Part shown: positions 1-4,733 of the stretch, piece after piece
Numbering within the stretch: position 1 is the stretch's first letter
Layout of the letters: each line of letters begins with the position of its first letter
DNA from: Gammaproteobacteria bacterium
GTDB lineage: Bacteria > Pseudomonadota > Gammaproteobacteria > DSM-19610
Direction of reading: 5' to 3'
DNA length: 5,082 nt
Assembly (NCBI GenBank): GCA_011371465.1
Contig: DRQL01000037.1
Span: 1-5,082 of the forward strand
Made by a program: the position numbers and the translations under genes
The notes under the pieces: generated by a model
What the model saw: only the letters and a program-made list of their open reading frames with translations
Databases searched by the model: none
What the model was told of the DNA's origin: nothing

Positions 1-127
1 CGCCGCCCTGCTTCTCCGCCGCTACTTTCGTCAGCGCCGCCGTCAGCGTCGTCTTGCCGTGGTCTACGTGACCAATCGTTCCTACGTTTACATGCGGCTT
101 CGTACGTTCAAATTTTTCCTTGGACAT
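1..127 (-). CDS. tuf: Elongation factor Tu, N-terminal part (cut by window edge)
   Basis: EF-Tu is the cytosolic GTPase that delivers aminoacyl-tRNA to the ribosomal A site. Only the first 42 codons are present. The protein begins MSKEKFERTKPHVNVGTIGH and continues directly into the G1 P-loop GHVDHGKT at residues 19-26, which binds the GTP phosphates. The start is the ATG at 127-125, preceded on the minus strand by GGGGAG (142-137) with a 9-nt gap, a good ribosome binding site. It lies 80 nt downstream of tRNA-Thr and is probably co-transcribed with the three tRNA genes, as tufB is in E. coli. The neighbourhood points to the tufB copy rather than the tufA copy of the str operon, although the protein alone cannot tell them apart. 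Identity is essentially certain from the N-terminal sequence. Confidence 0.97.
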   Translation of the reverse strand, partial: MSKEKFERTKPHVNVGTIGHVDHGKTTLTAALTKVAAEKQGG

Positions 128-207
128 CGAACCAATCTCCCCGTCTACTGTTCGCCTGGCTGGCTATACCTGATTAATACAGACCCGAATGCTTTCCGGT
201 CACTATC

Positions 208-283
<76 letters not shown>

Positions 284-329
284 AAATTCTGTCCTGCTAT
301 CCGGGCATCTACCCGACGCAGGTGCCTCA

Positions 330-403
330 TGGAGCGGGTGATGGGAATCGAACCCACGTCATTAGCTTGGAAGGCTAAGGTTCTACCGTTGAACTACACC
401 CGC
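330..403 (-). tRNA. tRNA-Gly (anticodon TCC)
   Basis: This is a 74-nt tRNA gene with the CCA encoded. The acceptor stem pairs GCGGGTG (403-397) with CACCCGC (340-334), then discriminator T (333) and CCA (332-330). The anticodon stem TTAGC/GCTAA encloses CTTCCAA, giving anticodon TCC at 371-369, which reads GGA and, by wobble, GGG. The T arm is GTGGG-TTCGATT-CCCAT. It is the middle tRNA of the operon, corresponding in position to E. coli glyT. Confidence 0.98.
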
Positions 404-413
404 GATAATCCAC

Positions 414-430
414 GTGGAGGGGGGAGGATT
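414..430 (-). repeat. Duplicated 3' tail of tRNA-Tyr
   Basis: The 17 bases at 414-430 are identical to 571-587. The latter covers the end of the T loop, the 3' strand of the T stem, the 3' acceptor strand, the discriminator and the first C of CCA of tRNA-Tyr. The copies lie 157 bp apart in direct orientation. Identity ends where the real tRNA continues into CCA and into the T loop. This resembles the E. coli tyrT locus, where repeats downstream of the gene carry a copy of the tRNA-Tyr 3' end. It also resembles the direct repeats left when elements integrate at tRNA 3' ends. Confidence 0.8.
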
Positions 431-536
431 ACTCCGGGCCTTCCGGCCCTCCGCCCTCCGGGCCGCCGCGCCCTGCGCGGCGTTCAAAACCGCTGCCGCG
501 GTTTTGTCGAACCTCTCATCGGTTCTCATCCTCCCC
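421..536. repeat. 116-bp palindromic unit with 9-bp terminal inverted repeats (MITE-like candidate)
   Basis: GGGGAGGAT at 421-429 is the exact inverse complement of ATCCTCCCC at 528-536, bounding a very GC-rich segment. Inside are the hairpins at 436-449, 464-482 and 485-506; the last can be extended by GTT/AAC pairing beyond a 3-nt bulge. The layout (short terminal inverted repeats, nested palindromes, no coding capacity) is that of a small dispersed repeat or non-autonomous element. From memory, peptides resembling its minus-strand translation (AAAVLNAAQGAAARRAEG) appear as spurious ORFs in other high-GC gammaproteobacteria, which would fit a dispersed family; I cannot verify this here. No clear target-site duplication is visible. 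Confidence 0.5.
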
Positions 537-568
537 TTATAATTAAGGGGCAGCCTTTCCACACGTAC

Positions 569-653
569 TGGTGGAGGGGGGAGGATTCGAACCTCCGAAG
601 GCTGAGCCGTCAGATTTACAGTCTGATCCCTTTGGCCACTCGGGAACCCCTCC
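569..653 (-). tRNA. tRNA-Tyr (anticodon GTA)
   Basis: This is an 85-nt type II tRNA with a long variable arm, as expected for bacterial tRNA-Tyr. The acceptor stem pairs GGAGGGG (653-647) with CCCCTCC (579-573), followed by discriminator A (572) and CCA (571-569). The anticodon stem TCAGA/TCTGA encloses CTGTAAA, giving anticodon GTA at 619-617. The T arm is GGAGG-TTCGAAT-CCTCC. It is the first tRNA of the transcript, about 11 nt from the predicted transcription start. Unlike the E. coli operon, no tRNA-Thr precedes it. Its 3' end is partly duplicated at 414-430. Confidence 0.98.
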
Positions 654-670
654 CAAAACGCAAGCCGCGT

Positions 671-699
671 ATTTTGATCCAGGTGCACTGGGCTGTCAA
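671..699 (-). promoter_or_regulatory. Strong sigma70-type promoter for the tRNA-tuf operon
   Basis: On the minus strand there is a perfect -35 hexamer TTGACA (699-694), a 17-nt spacer and a -10 hexamer CAAAAT (676-671, four of six consensus bases). The expected start is near 664, about 11 nt before tRNA-Tyr. The segment after the -10 is GC-rich (ACGCGG), the kind of discriminator found at stringently controlled stable-RNA promoters. The region upstream of the -35 (711-730) has A/T runs that could act as an UP element. The boxes are seen directly; activity and stringent control are inferred. Confidence 0.75.
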
Positions 700-712
700 C
701 CACGAAACGTGG
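700..712. promoter_or_regulatory. Perfect short inverted repeat just upstream of the tRNA promoter
   Basis: CCACG-AAA-CGTGG forms 5-bp arms around a 3-nt centre and abuts the -35 box (699-694) on its upstream side. Its position suggests a protein-binding site or simply part of the upstream promoter region. The arms are short, so chance is a real alternative. No named regulator is claimed. Confidence 0.25.
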
Positions 713-834
713 ATTTTCTCAGTAAAAATGGAAGCTTGACCGAACCGCGGAAAACCCGGCCGGATGTCGGGCGCAGCCGCTTTCTGCTACCATACCGCCG
801 CCGTGCGCGCTCAAGGGACCCCGGCCAGCTGCCG

Positions 835-887
835 AAAACCCCGCCGTCACGAACAAAAAATCAATCCGTAGTTTAACCAGGGGTTTT
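835..887 (+). promoter_or_regulatory. Possible ribosome-binding-site-masking stem upstream of ugd
   Basis: AAAACCCC at 835-842 is perfectly complementary to GGGGTTTT at 880-887. The second arm contains most of the AGGGG (879-883) that serves as the ugd Shine-Dalgarno. Pairing would form an 8-bp stem around a 37-nt loop and hide the ribosome binding site. The complementarity is seen directly; a regulatory role is speculative, because half the pairs are A-U and the loop is long. Confidence 0.3.
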
Positions 888-890
888 TCA

Positions 891-2225
891 ATGAAAGTAA
901 CAATCTATGGCTCGGGTTACGTGGGCCTGGTAACGGGCGCCTGTCTGGCCCAGGTCGGCAATGACGTGCTGTGTGTCGACATCGACCCGGACAAGATCGA
1001 AAAGCTGAAGCGGGGCGAAAGCCCGATTTTCGAACCCGGCCTGACCGACATGCTGCGCGCCAACCATGCCGCGGGGCGGCTGAACTTCACCCTGGACGCG
1101 GCGGAAGGCGTGGCACACGGGCTGTTCCAGTTTATCGCCGTGGGCACACCACCGGACGAAGACGGCTCCGCCGACCTCCAGCACGTACTGGCCGTGGCGA
1201 AGACCATTGGCGAAAATATCAGCGAATACCGTATCATCGTCAATAAATCCACGGTCCCGGTGGGCACCGCCGACCGGGTTCGGGCACAGGTCCAGAGCGT
1301 ACTCGACCAGCGGGCCGCGAACATCGAATTCGATGTGGTCTCCAACCCGGAGTTTCTCAAGGAAGGCGCCGCAATCGACGATTTCATGCGCCCCGACCGG
1401 GTGGTGGTGGGTACCGACAACCCCAGGACCACCGAACTGCTGCGGGAACTCTATACGCCTTTCAACCGCAACCACGAACGCATCCTGGCCATGGATATCC
1501 GCTCTGCCGAGCTCACCAAGTACGCCGCCAACTCGCTGCTGGCCACCAAGATCAGCTTTATGAACGAGCTGTCCAATATCGCCGAAAAACTGGGCGCGGA
1601 CATCGAAAAGGTACGCATCGGCATTGGCTCCGATCCGCGCATCGGCTACCAGTTCATCTACCCCGGCGCCGGCTACGGTGGCTCATGTTTCCCCAAGGAC
1701 GTGCGCGCACTGGAAAGCACTTCACTGGAGAATGACTACACGCCCGAGCTGCTGCATGCCGTGGAAGCCGTCAATTTCAGGCAGAAACGGAAACTGCCGG
1801 AAAAAATAGGCGCCCATTACGACCACAAGCTGAAAGGCCGTACCTTTGCCCTGTGGGGGCTGGCTTTCAAACCCAATACCGACGATATGCGCGAAGCCTC
1901 GAGCCGGGTGTTGATGGAGTACCTGTGGGAACAGGGTGCTGCAGTACGCGCCTTTGACCCCGAAGCCGCCGAAGAAACCCGTCGCATCTACGGCGAGCGC
2001 GACGGCCTGACCCTGTGTGAATCGCCGGAAGAAGCCCTGCAGGGCGCGGACGCCCTGGTGGTCATCACCGAATGGAACCAGTTCCGCAGCCCTGACTTCG
2101 AACTCATTCGAGAGCAGTTGAAAGCCCCCGTAATCTTCGATGGCAGGAACTTGTATGATCCTGATTTCCTGCGCAAAAAGGGATTCACCTACTATTCAAT
2201 CGGACGCGCACCCGTCACCCCCTGA
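891..2225 (+). CDS. ugd: UDP-glucose 6-dehydrogenase
   Basis: This cytosolic enzyme oxidises UDP-glucose to UDP-glucuronate with two NAD+, supplying precursors for exopolysaccharide, capsule or lipid A modification. The 444-residue length is typical. The N-terminal Rossmann fold carries GSGYVGL (7-13). Family motifs follow: VGTPPDEDG (84-92), NKSTVPVGT (118-126), SNPEFLKEG (151-159), and the central helix with Lys210 and Asn214. The catalytic motif GYGGSCFPKD spans 261-270, with nucleophile Cys266 and Asp270. The C-terminal NAD/UDP-binding domain starts near WGLAFKPNTDDMREAS (322-337). ATG 891 follows AGGGG (879-883) with a 7-nt gap. It stands alone, divergent from the tRNA operon, with no other polysaccharide genes nearby, so the end product of the pathway cannot be inferred. 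No frameshift or missing key residue is seen. The family also includes GDP-mannose dehydrogenases, but the motifs and overall sequence favour UDP-glucose. Confidence 0.96.
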   Translation: MKVTIYGSGYVGLVTGACLAQVGNDVLCVDIDPDKIEKLKRGESPIFEPGLTDMLRANHAAGRLNFTLDAAEGVAHGLFQFIAVGTPPDEDGSADLQHVLAVAKTIGENISEYRIIVNKSTVPVGTADRVRAQVQSVLDQRAANIEFDVVSNPEFLKEGAAIDDFMRPDRVVVGTDNPRTTELLRELYTPFNRNHERILAMDIRSAELTKYAANSLLATKISFMNELSNIAEKLGADIEKVRIGIGSDPRIGYQFIYPGAGYGGSCFPKDVRALESTSLENDYTPELLHAVEAVNFRQKRKLPEKIGAHYDHKLKGRTFALWGLAFKPNTDDMREASSRVLMEYLWEQGAAVRAFDPEAAEETRRIYGERDGLTLCESPEEALQGADALVVITEWNQFRSPDFELIREQLKAPVIFDGRNLYDPDFLRKKGFTYYSIGRAPVTP

Positions 2226-2304
2226 ACGCTTTCAGCGGGAAAACACACTCAACGCCCTCCCCGGACGAAGTACGCGCAGCATCGGCCGCAGGCAAGAATA
2301 TACC

Positions 2305-2330
2305 GGGCGCAGCCATCAACAGCTGCGCCC
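2305..2330. terminator. Hairpin between convergent genes, possible bidirectional terminator
   Basis: GGGCGCAGC (2305-2313) and GCTGCGCCC (2322-2330) form a perfect 9-bp GC-rich stem around an 8-nt loop. It lies 8 nt beyond the stop of the minus-strand deacylase gene and 79 nt beyond the ugd stop. On the plus strand no T run follows. On the minus strand the following bases (GGTATATTCTTG) are only moderately T-rich. It could stop transcription weakly from both sides or protect mRNA 3' ends. Confidence 0.5.
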
Positions 2331-2338
2331 GCTCAAGC

Positions 2339-2809
2339 CTACAGGTGCCTGCTGATCCCCGAGTGCTGGACATCCCCCAGGAGGGTTTCGAACGTTTCGG
2401 CACTGACGTGCACCAGCTGTTCGTGGTCACCGGCTTCGAAATAGATATCCGATTCCTCCGCCAGGCTGTCGTCTACGATGGTTTCCACGTCATAGACGCT
2501 GCCAAACGGCGGGATGGCACCCGGCTCGCAATCATCGAACAGCGCGCCCAGCTCATACTCGGTAGCCAGCCCCAGGTTACGGTTGGTCTGCCTGTGTAAC
2601 TCGCCCAGGTCCAGTTTGCTGCTGGCCGGCAATACCGCCAGCAGGTAACCCCGGTCATCCTCCAGCACCACCGACTTGGCGAGCAGCGCGCCCGGGACGT
2701 GCGCAAGTTGCGCGGATTCCATGCTGGTAGAGGAATGCGGATGGCTGATGAGTTCAAAATCAGCATCCTGTTCAATCAGATAGTCCGCAACGCGGCTGGC
2801 GATCGCCAT
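2339..2809 (-). CDS. YbaK/EbsC-family aminoacyl-tRNA deacylase
   Basis: Proteins of this fold (the bacterial INS/YbaK superfamily) hydrolyse mischarged aminoacyl-tRNAs in the cytosol, acting in trans to synthetases. The 156-residue protein is a single domain of typical length. AKSVVL at 44-49 places Lys45 where the catalytic lysine lies in YbaK and ProXp proteins. GAIPPFG at 97-103 matches the family GxxxPxG loop. The segment DDSLAEESDIYFEAGDHE (113-130) and the following LVHVS are typical of the C-terminal part. ATG 2809 is preceded by AAAGGAGG (2825-2818) with an 8-nt gap, a near-ideal ribosome binding site. It is divergent from the metallopeptidase gene and convergent with ugd, so it is probably monocistronic. 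The specific tRNA substrate cannot be assigned, and I give no symbol because several paralogous subfamilies exist. Confidence 0.88.
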   Translation of the reverse strand: MAIASRVADYLIEQDADFELISHPHSSTSMESAQLAHVPGALLAKSVVLEDDRGYLLAVLPASSKLDLGELHRQTNRNLGLATEYELGALFDDCEPGAIPPFGSVYDVETIVDDSLAEESDIYFEAGDHEQLVHVSAETFETLLGDVQHSGISRHL

Positions 2810-2909
2810 AACTGCATCCTCCTTTCCTGATCTTTTACTCCTTCAGTATAGTTCAGGTATGGGTTACCGCTACCGGATCATTGCCTGCCCCTGCCGGTAC
2901 GGCTGAAAC

Positions 2910-3584
2910 ATGGTCGTTCTGCTCGGCATACTGTTGCTCCTGCTGCTGCTGTTTGGACCCCGGTTGTGGGTACAGGCCGTCATGCAACGGCACAGCAGAA
3001 CCAGGGAGGATTTTCCCGGCACCGGCGGCGAATTCGCCCGCCACCTGCTGGACCGCCTGCACCTCGACGAGGTCGGACTGGAAACCAGCGAAAACGGCGA
3101 CCACTACGACCCCGGGGCCAGGATGGTACGCCTGACCGCTGACAAAATGGCCGGCCAATCACTGACCGCGATCACGGTCGCCGCGCACGAGGTCGGGCAC
3201 GCCCTGCAGGACCGGCTCGACTACCAGCCCCTGCGCTGGCGGACCCGCCTGGCGCTGCTGGCGCAGACGGTGCAGACACTGGGCAACTGGCTTTTCATCC
3301 TGGCGCCGCTGGCGACCGCCGCGACCCGCGCGCCTTCTGCAGCTTTCCTGATGCTGGCAGCGGGCGTTGCCAGTTTCGCCTCCGCAGCCCTGGTGCACCT
3401 GGTCACACTGCCGGTGGAGTGGGACGCCAGTTTCCGGCGTGCCCTGCCGCTGCTGGAAGCCGGCCATTATCTGTCCCGCAAAGACCTGCGTGCTGCGCGA
3501 CAGATCCTCACGGCGGCCGCCTTCACCTACGTGGCCGGCTCGCTGGCGAGCCTGCTGAACCTGTGGCGCTGGGTACGGCGCTAG
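2910..3584 (+). CDS. Membrane-anchored zinc metallopeptidase, YugP family
   Basis: The 224-residue protein resembles YugP-type neutral zinc metallopeptidases (Pfam Zn_peptidase_2), whose substrates are largely unknown. A hydrophobic leucine-rich anchor spans about 2-17. The segment YDPGARMVRLTADKMAGQSLTAITVAAHEVGHALQ (66-100) is the family signature. It includes the HExxH motif His93-Glu94-x-x-His97: two zinc ligands and the catalytic glutamate. Two hydrophobic helices follow (about 124-140 and 143-167). PVEWDAS (168-174) matches the conserved PVE-[FW]-[DN]AS element, and Glu170 is a likely third ligand. A further hydrophobic stretch lies near 200-216. ATG 2910 is the first possible start, since TGA at 2904-2906 closes the frame just upstream. 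No convincing Shine-Dalgarno precedes it, which is odd beside its neighbours. All expected active-site residues are present. Confidence 0.88.
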   Translation: MVVLLGILLLLLLLFGPRLWVQAVMQRHSRTREDFPGTGGEFARHLLDRLHLDEVGLETSENGDHYDPGARMVRLTADKMAGQSLTAITVAAHEVGHALQDRLDYQPLRWRTRLALLAQTVQTLGNWLFILAPLATAATRAPSAAFLMLAAGVASFASAALVHLVTLPVEWDASFRRALPLLEAGHYLSRKDLRAARQILTAAAFTYVAGSLASLLNLWRWVRR

Positions 3585-3684
3585 CCGGTCTCGCTGCGCG
3601 CCGCAAATGGCACCCGCAAACACCGGCCCACTAAAGCGGGCAGCACCGCATGCCGATGCAGCACCTGAAACCGGGGAAATATTC

Positions 3685-4110
3685 ATGAAACGGACGTCAC
3701 ATGCCTTTCTGCTTGCCACCCTGCTGAACCTGGCCGGTGTGCTCCCGGCCGCGGCCAGGGATATGGATGAACAGTACGCGGTATTCGGGGTCGGCAGCGA
3801 TAACTGCGCGGCTTATCTGGTCGCCCGCGACCGGGGTGGACGGGCGGAGCGCTGGTATCACCACTGGCTGGCCGGTTACCTGTCCGCGGTCAACAACGCC
3901 GGCGCCAGCACCTACAACATCCTGGGCGACAAAAGCATGGCCGATATCCTGGACTGGCTGGAGGGCTATTGCGCAGCCAATCCCAACGTCAACTTTGCCA
4001 ACGCCGTGGCGGACATGGTCACCCTGCTCTACACAGACCGCCAGAACATGGCGCCCGGCAAGGAAGGCGGCTGGAACAAGTTCACTGAGCAGCCGTCTCC
4101 TTCACCCTGA
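3685..4110 (+). CDS. Small exported two-cysteine protein, HdeA/Rap1a-like
   Basis: This is a 141-residue protein of unknown function. Residues 1-25 form a clear Sec signal peptide: MKRT, a hydrophobic core, and PAAA before Arg25-Asp26. The mature protein should therefore be periplasmic, about 12-13 kDa. It has exactly two cysteines, Cys41 (SDNCAAYL) and Cys96 (WLEGYCAANP), which could form a disulfide. WLAGYLSAVN (61-70) and the C-x-x-NP element followed by an alanine-rich helix recall small helical periplasmic proteins of the HdeA/HdeB and Rap1a immunity-protein type; that assignment is by pattern only. ATG 3685 is chosen because GGGGA (3673-3677) lies 7 nt upstream and the signal peptide starts there; the in-frame ATG at 3607 would bury the signal. 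It lies 100 nt after the metallopeptidase and might share its transcript. Its last 29 bp overlap the convergent lipoprotein gene. Confidence 0.8.
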   Translation: MKRTSHAFLLATLLNLAGVLPAAARDMDEQYAVFGVGSDNCAAYLVARDRGGRAERWYHHWLAGYLSAVNNAGASTYNILGDKSMADILDWLEGYCAANPNVNFANAVADMVTLLYTDRQNMAPGKEGGWNKFTEQPSPSP

Positions 4111-4639
4111 CCCGGGCAAAATCCCCCAGCGCCTCGCGCATCTCCGGCAGGCGGATCGGCTGCGCCGTGAGCGCCATGTCGAAGGCACCGGAACAGACCA
4201 GGGTCAACGTACCCTGCTGTTCCGACCTGAGTGTCATGTAGGACTGGTAGGCGATCGGGGTACGGTCGCCCCCGAACGCCAGTCCCATGCCCGCCACCCT
4301 GAGCGGTCGCTCCAGTCGAACCGAGGTTTCATCCAGCCAGACCGATTCCACCACCAGCACGCCCGGCTGGATCTGCTGCTCGACCGGTAGCGGATCCCGC
4401 ATCAGGAAGTAGCAGAACGGCGCATACTGGTCTGTGCTGCCGTAGCCCATGGTCTTGCCGTGCTGCAGGTAGATGCGCGCCAGGCCCGCGGGAATCGTTA
4501 TGGTCTGCAGTACCTCGACTTCGTCGCCCGCGAGCAGCGGGTTGTCATAGAATGCGTTGCGGGAACCTGCCTGTTGGCAACCCGCCAGCCACACACACAG
4601 GCAGAGCCCTGCCGCCATCTTCCGGTATTCAACGCTCAT
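4082..4639 (-). CDS. Lipoprotein of unknown function
   Basis: This is a 185-residue protein that I do not recognise. A type II signal peptide is clear: Arg6-Lys7, hydrophobic core 9-19, and lipobox LAG-Cys21, so the mature protein starts with lipidated Cys21. The next residues are QQ rather than Asp, which favours outer-membrane sorting. The body looks beta-rich, with two more cysteines (Cys76 in FCYFLM and Cys149 in LVCSG), and a distinctive RIYLQHGKTMGYGSTDQYAPFCY region (55-77, positions only) may define its family. The start at 4639 is chosen because AGGAGG (4653-4648) lies 8 nt upstream; the ATG at 4645 is too close to that site, and the ATG at 4675 would add 12 residues before the signal. 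It lies 94 nt downstream of the transporter gene on the same strand. Its 3' end overlaps the exported-protein gene. Confidence 0.8.
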   Translation of the reverse strand: MSVEYRKMAAGLCLCVWLAGCQQAGSRNAFYDNPLLAGDEVEVLQTITIPAGLARIYLQHGKTMGYGSTDQYAPFCYFLMRDPLPVEQQIQPGVLVVESVWLDETSVRLERPLRVAGMGLAFGGDRTPIAYQSYMTLRSEQQGTLTLVCSGAFDMALTAQPIRLPEMREALGDFARVRVKETAAQ

Positions 4640-4647
4640 CGGCATGA

Positions 4648-4653
4648 CCTCCT
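4648..4653 (-). promoter_or_regulatory. Shine-Dalgarno that decides the lipoprotein start
   Basis: AGGAGG on the minus strand lies 2 nt before one ATG (4645) and 8 nt before a second in-frame ATG (4639). The 8-nt spacing is the functional one, and the second ATG also gives a compact lipoprotein signal peptide. Confidence 0.75.
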
Positions 4654-4690
4654 GTAGCCGGGAACAGACCCGCATCCTGCTATCTTATCA

Positions 4691-4705
4691 ACCCGGCGGC
4701 CGGGT
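4691..4705 (-). terminator. Short GC hairpin after the transporter gene
   Basis: ACCCGG (4691-4696) and CCGGGT (4700-4705) pair around a 3-nt loop, 29 nt beyond the transporter stop. On the minus strand it is followed by TTGATAAG, not a T tract. It could be a weak terminator or an mRNA-stabilising stem between the transporter and lipoprotein genes; chance is possible in such GC-rich DNA. Confidence 0.25.
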
Positions 4706-4733
4706 GTACCGGCCTCGGCGGTCGCCTGCCGTA

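Larger units (their letters stand above)
404..568 (-). other. Long structured spacer between tRNA-Tyr and tRNA-Gly
   Basis: This 165-nt spacer is transcribed as part of the tRNA operon and is far longer than the 46-nt Gly-Thr spacer. It contains four clear hairpins. The first is GGGCC/GGCCC at 436-449. The second is CGCCGCG/CGCGGCG at 464-482, with a 5-nt loop. The third is CAAAACCGC/GCGGTTTTG at 485-506, with a 4-nt loop. The fourth is CCCCTTA/TAAGGGG at 533-550, with loop TAAT. None is followed by a T tract in the transcribed direction, so they are not standard intrinsic terminators; they may guide processing of the precursor RNA. Frames open across this stretch overlap the tRNAs and are not credible genes. 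Confidence 0.8.

Noticed and set aside
538..543. TATAAT on the plus strand in the tRNA spacer
   Set aside because: A perfect -10 string, but it lies in the loop and stem of the 533-550 hairpin with no -35 and no gene ahead on that strand.
785..793. TGCTACCAT upstream of ugd as an extended -10
   Set aside because: Only a partial match, without a -35; a ugd promoter must exist nearby, but this one is not supported well enough to annotate.
888..2188. Minus-strand and alternate-frame open frames within ugd
   Set aside because: They are by-products of high-GC codon bias opposite or within a complete, motif-rich ugd; none has family features.
2345..2775. Frames inside the deacylase gene
   Set aside because: The 156-residue deacylase frame carries the conserved family motifs and an excellent ribosome binding site; the other frames do not.
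2845..2852. TATACT (minus) and TATAGT (plus) in the gap between the deacylase and metallopeptidase genes
   Set aside because: Both resemble -10 boxes and the gap must hold divergent promoters, but neither has a convincing -35 at 16-18 nt, so no promoter is called.
3159..3719. Long minus-strand frame opposite the metallopeptidase
   Set aside because: It lies antisense to the HEVGH protein, is rich in Gln/Arg/Gly as expected of antisense GC-rich coding DNA, and shows no recognised motif.
3737..4390. 217-residue plus-strand frame spanning the exported protein and lipoprotein genes
   Set aside because: It is out of frame with the signal-peptide protein and antisense to the lipoprotein, with a composition typical of a shadow frame.
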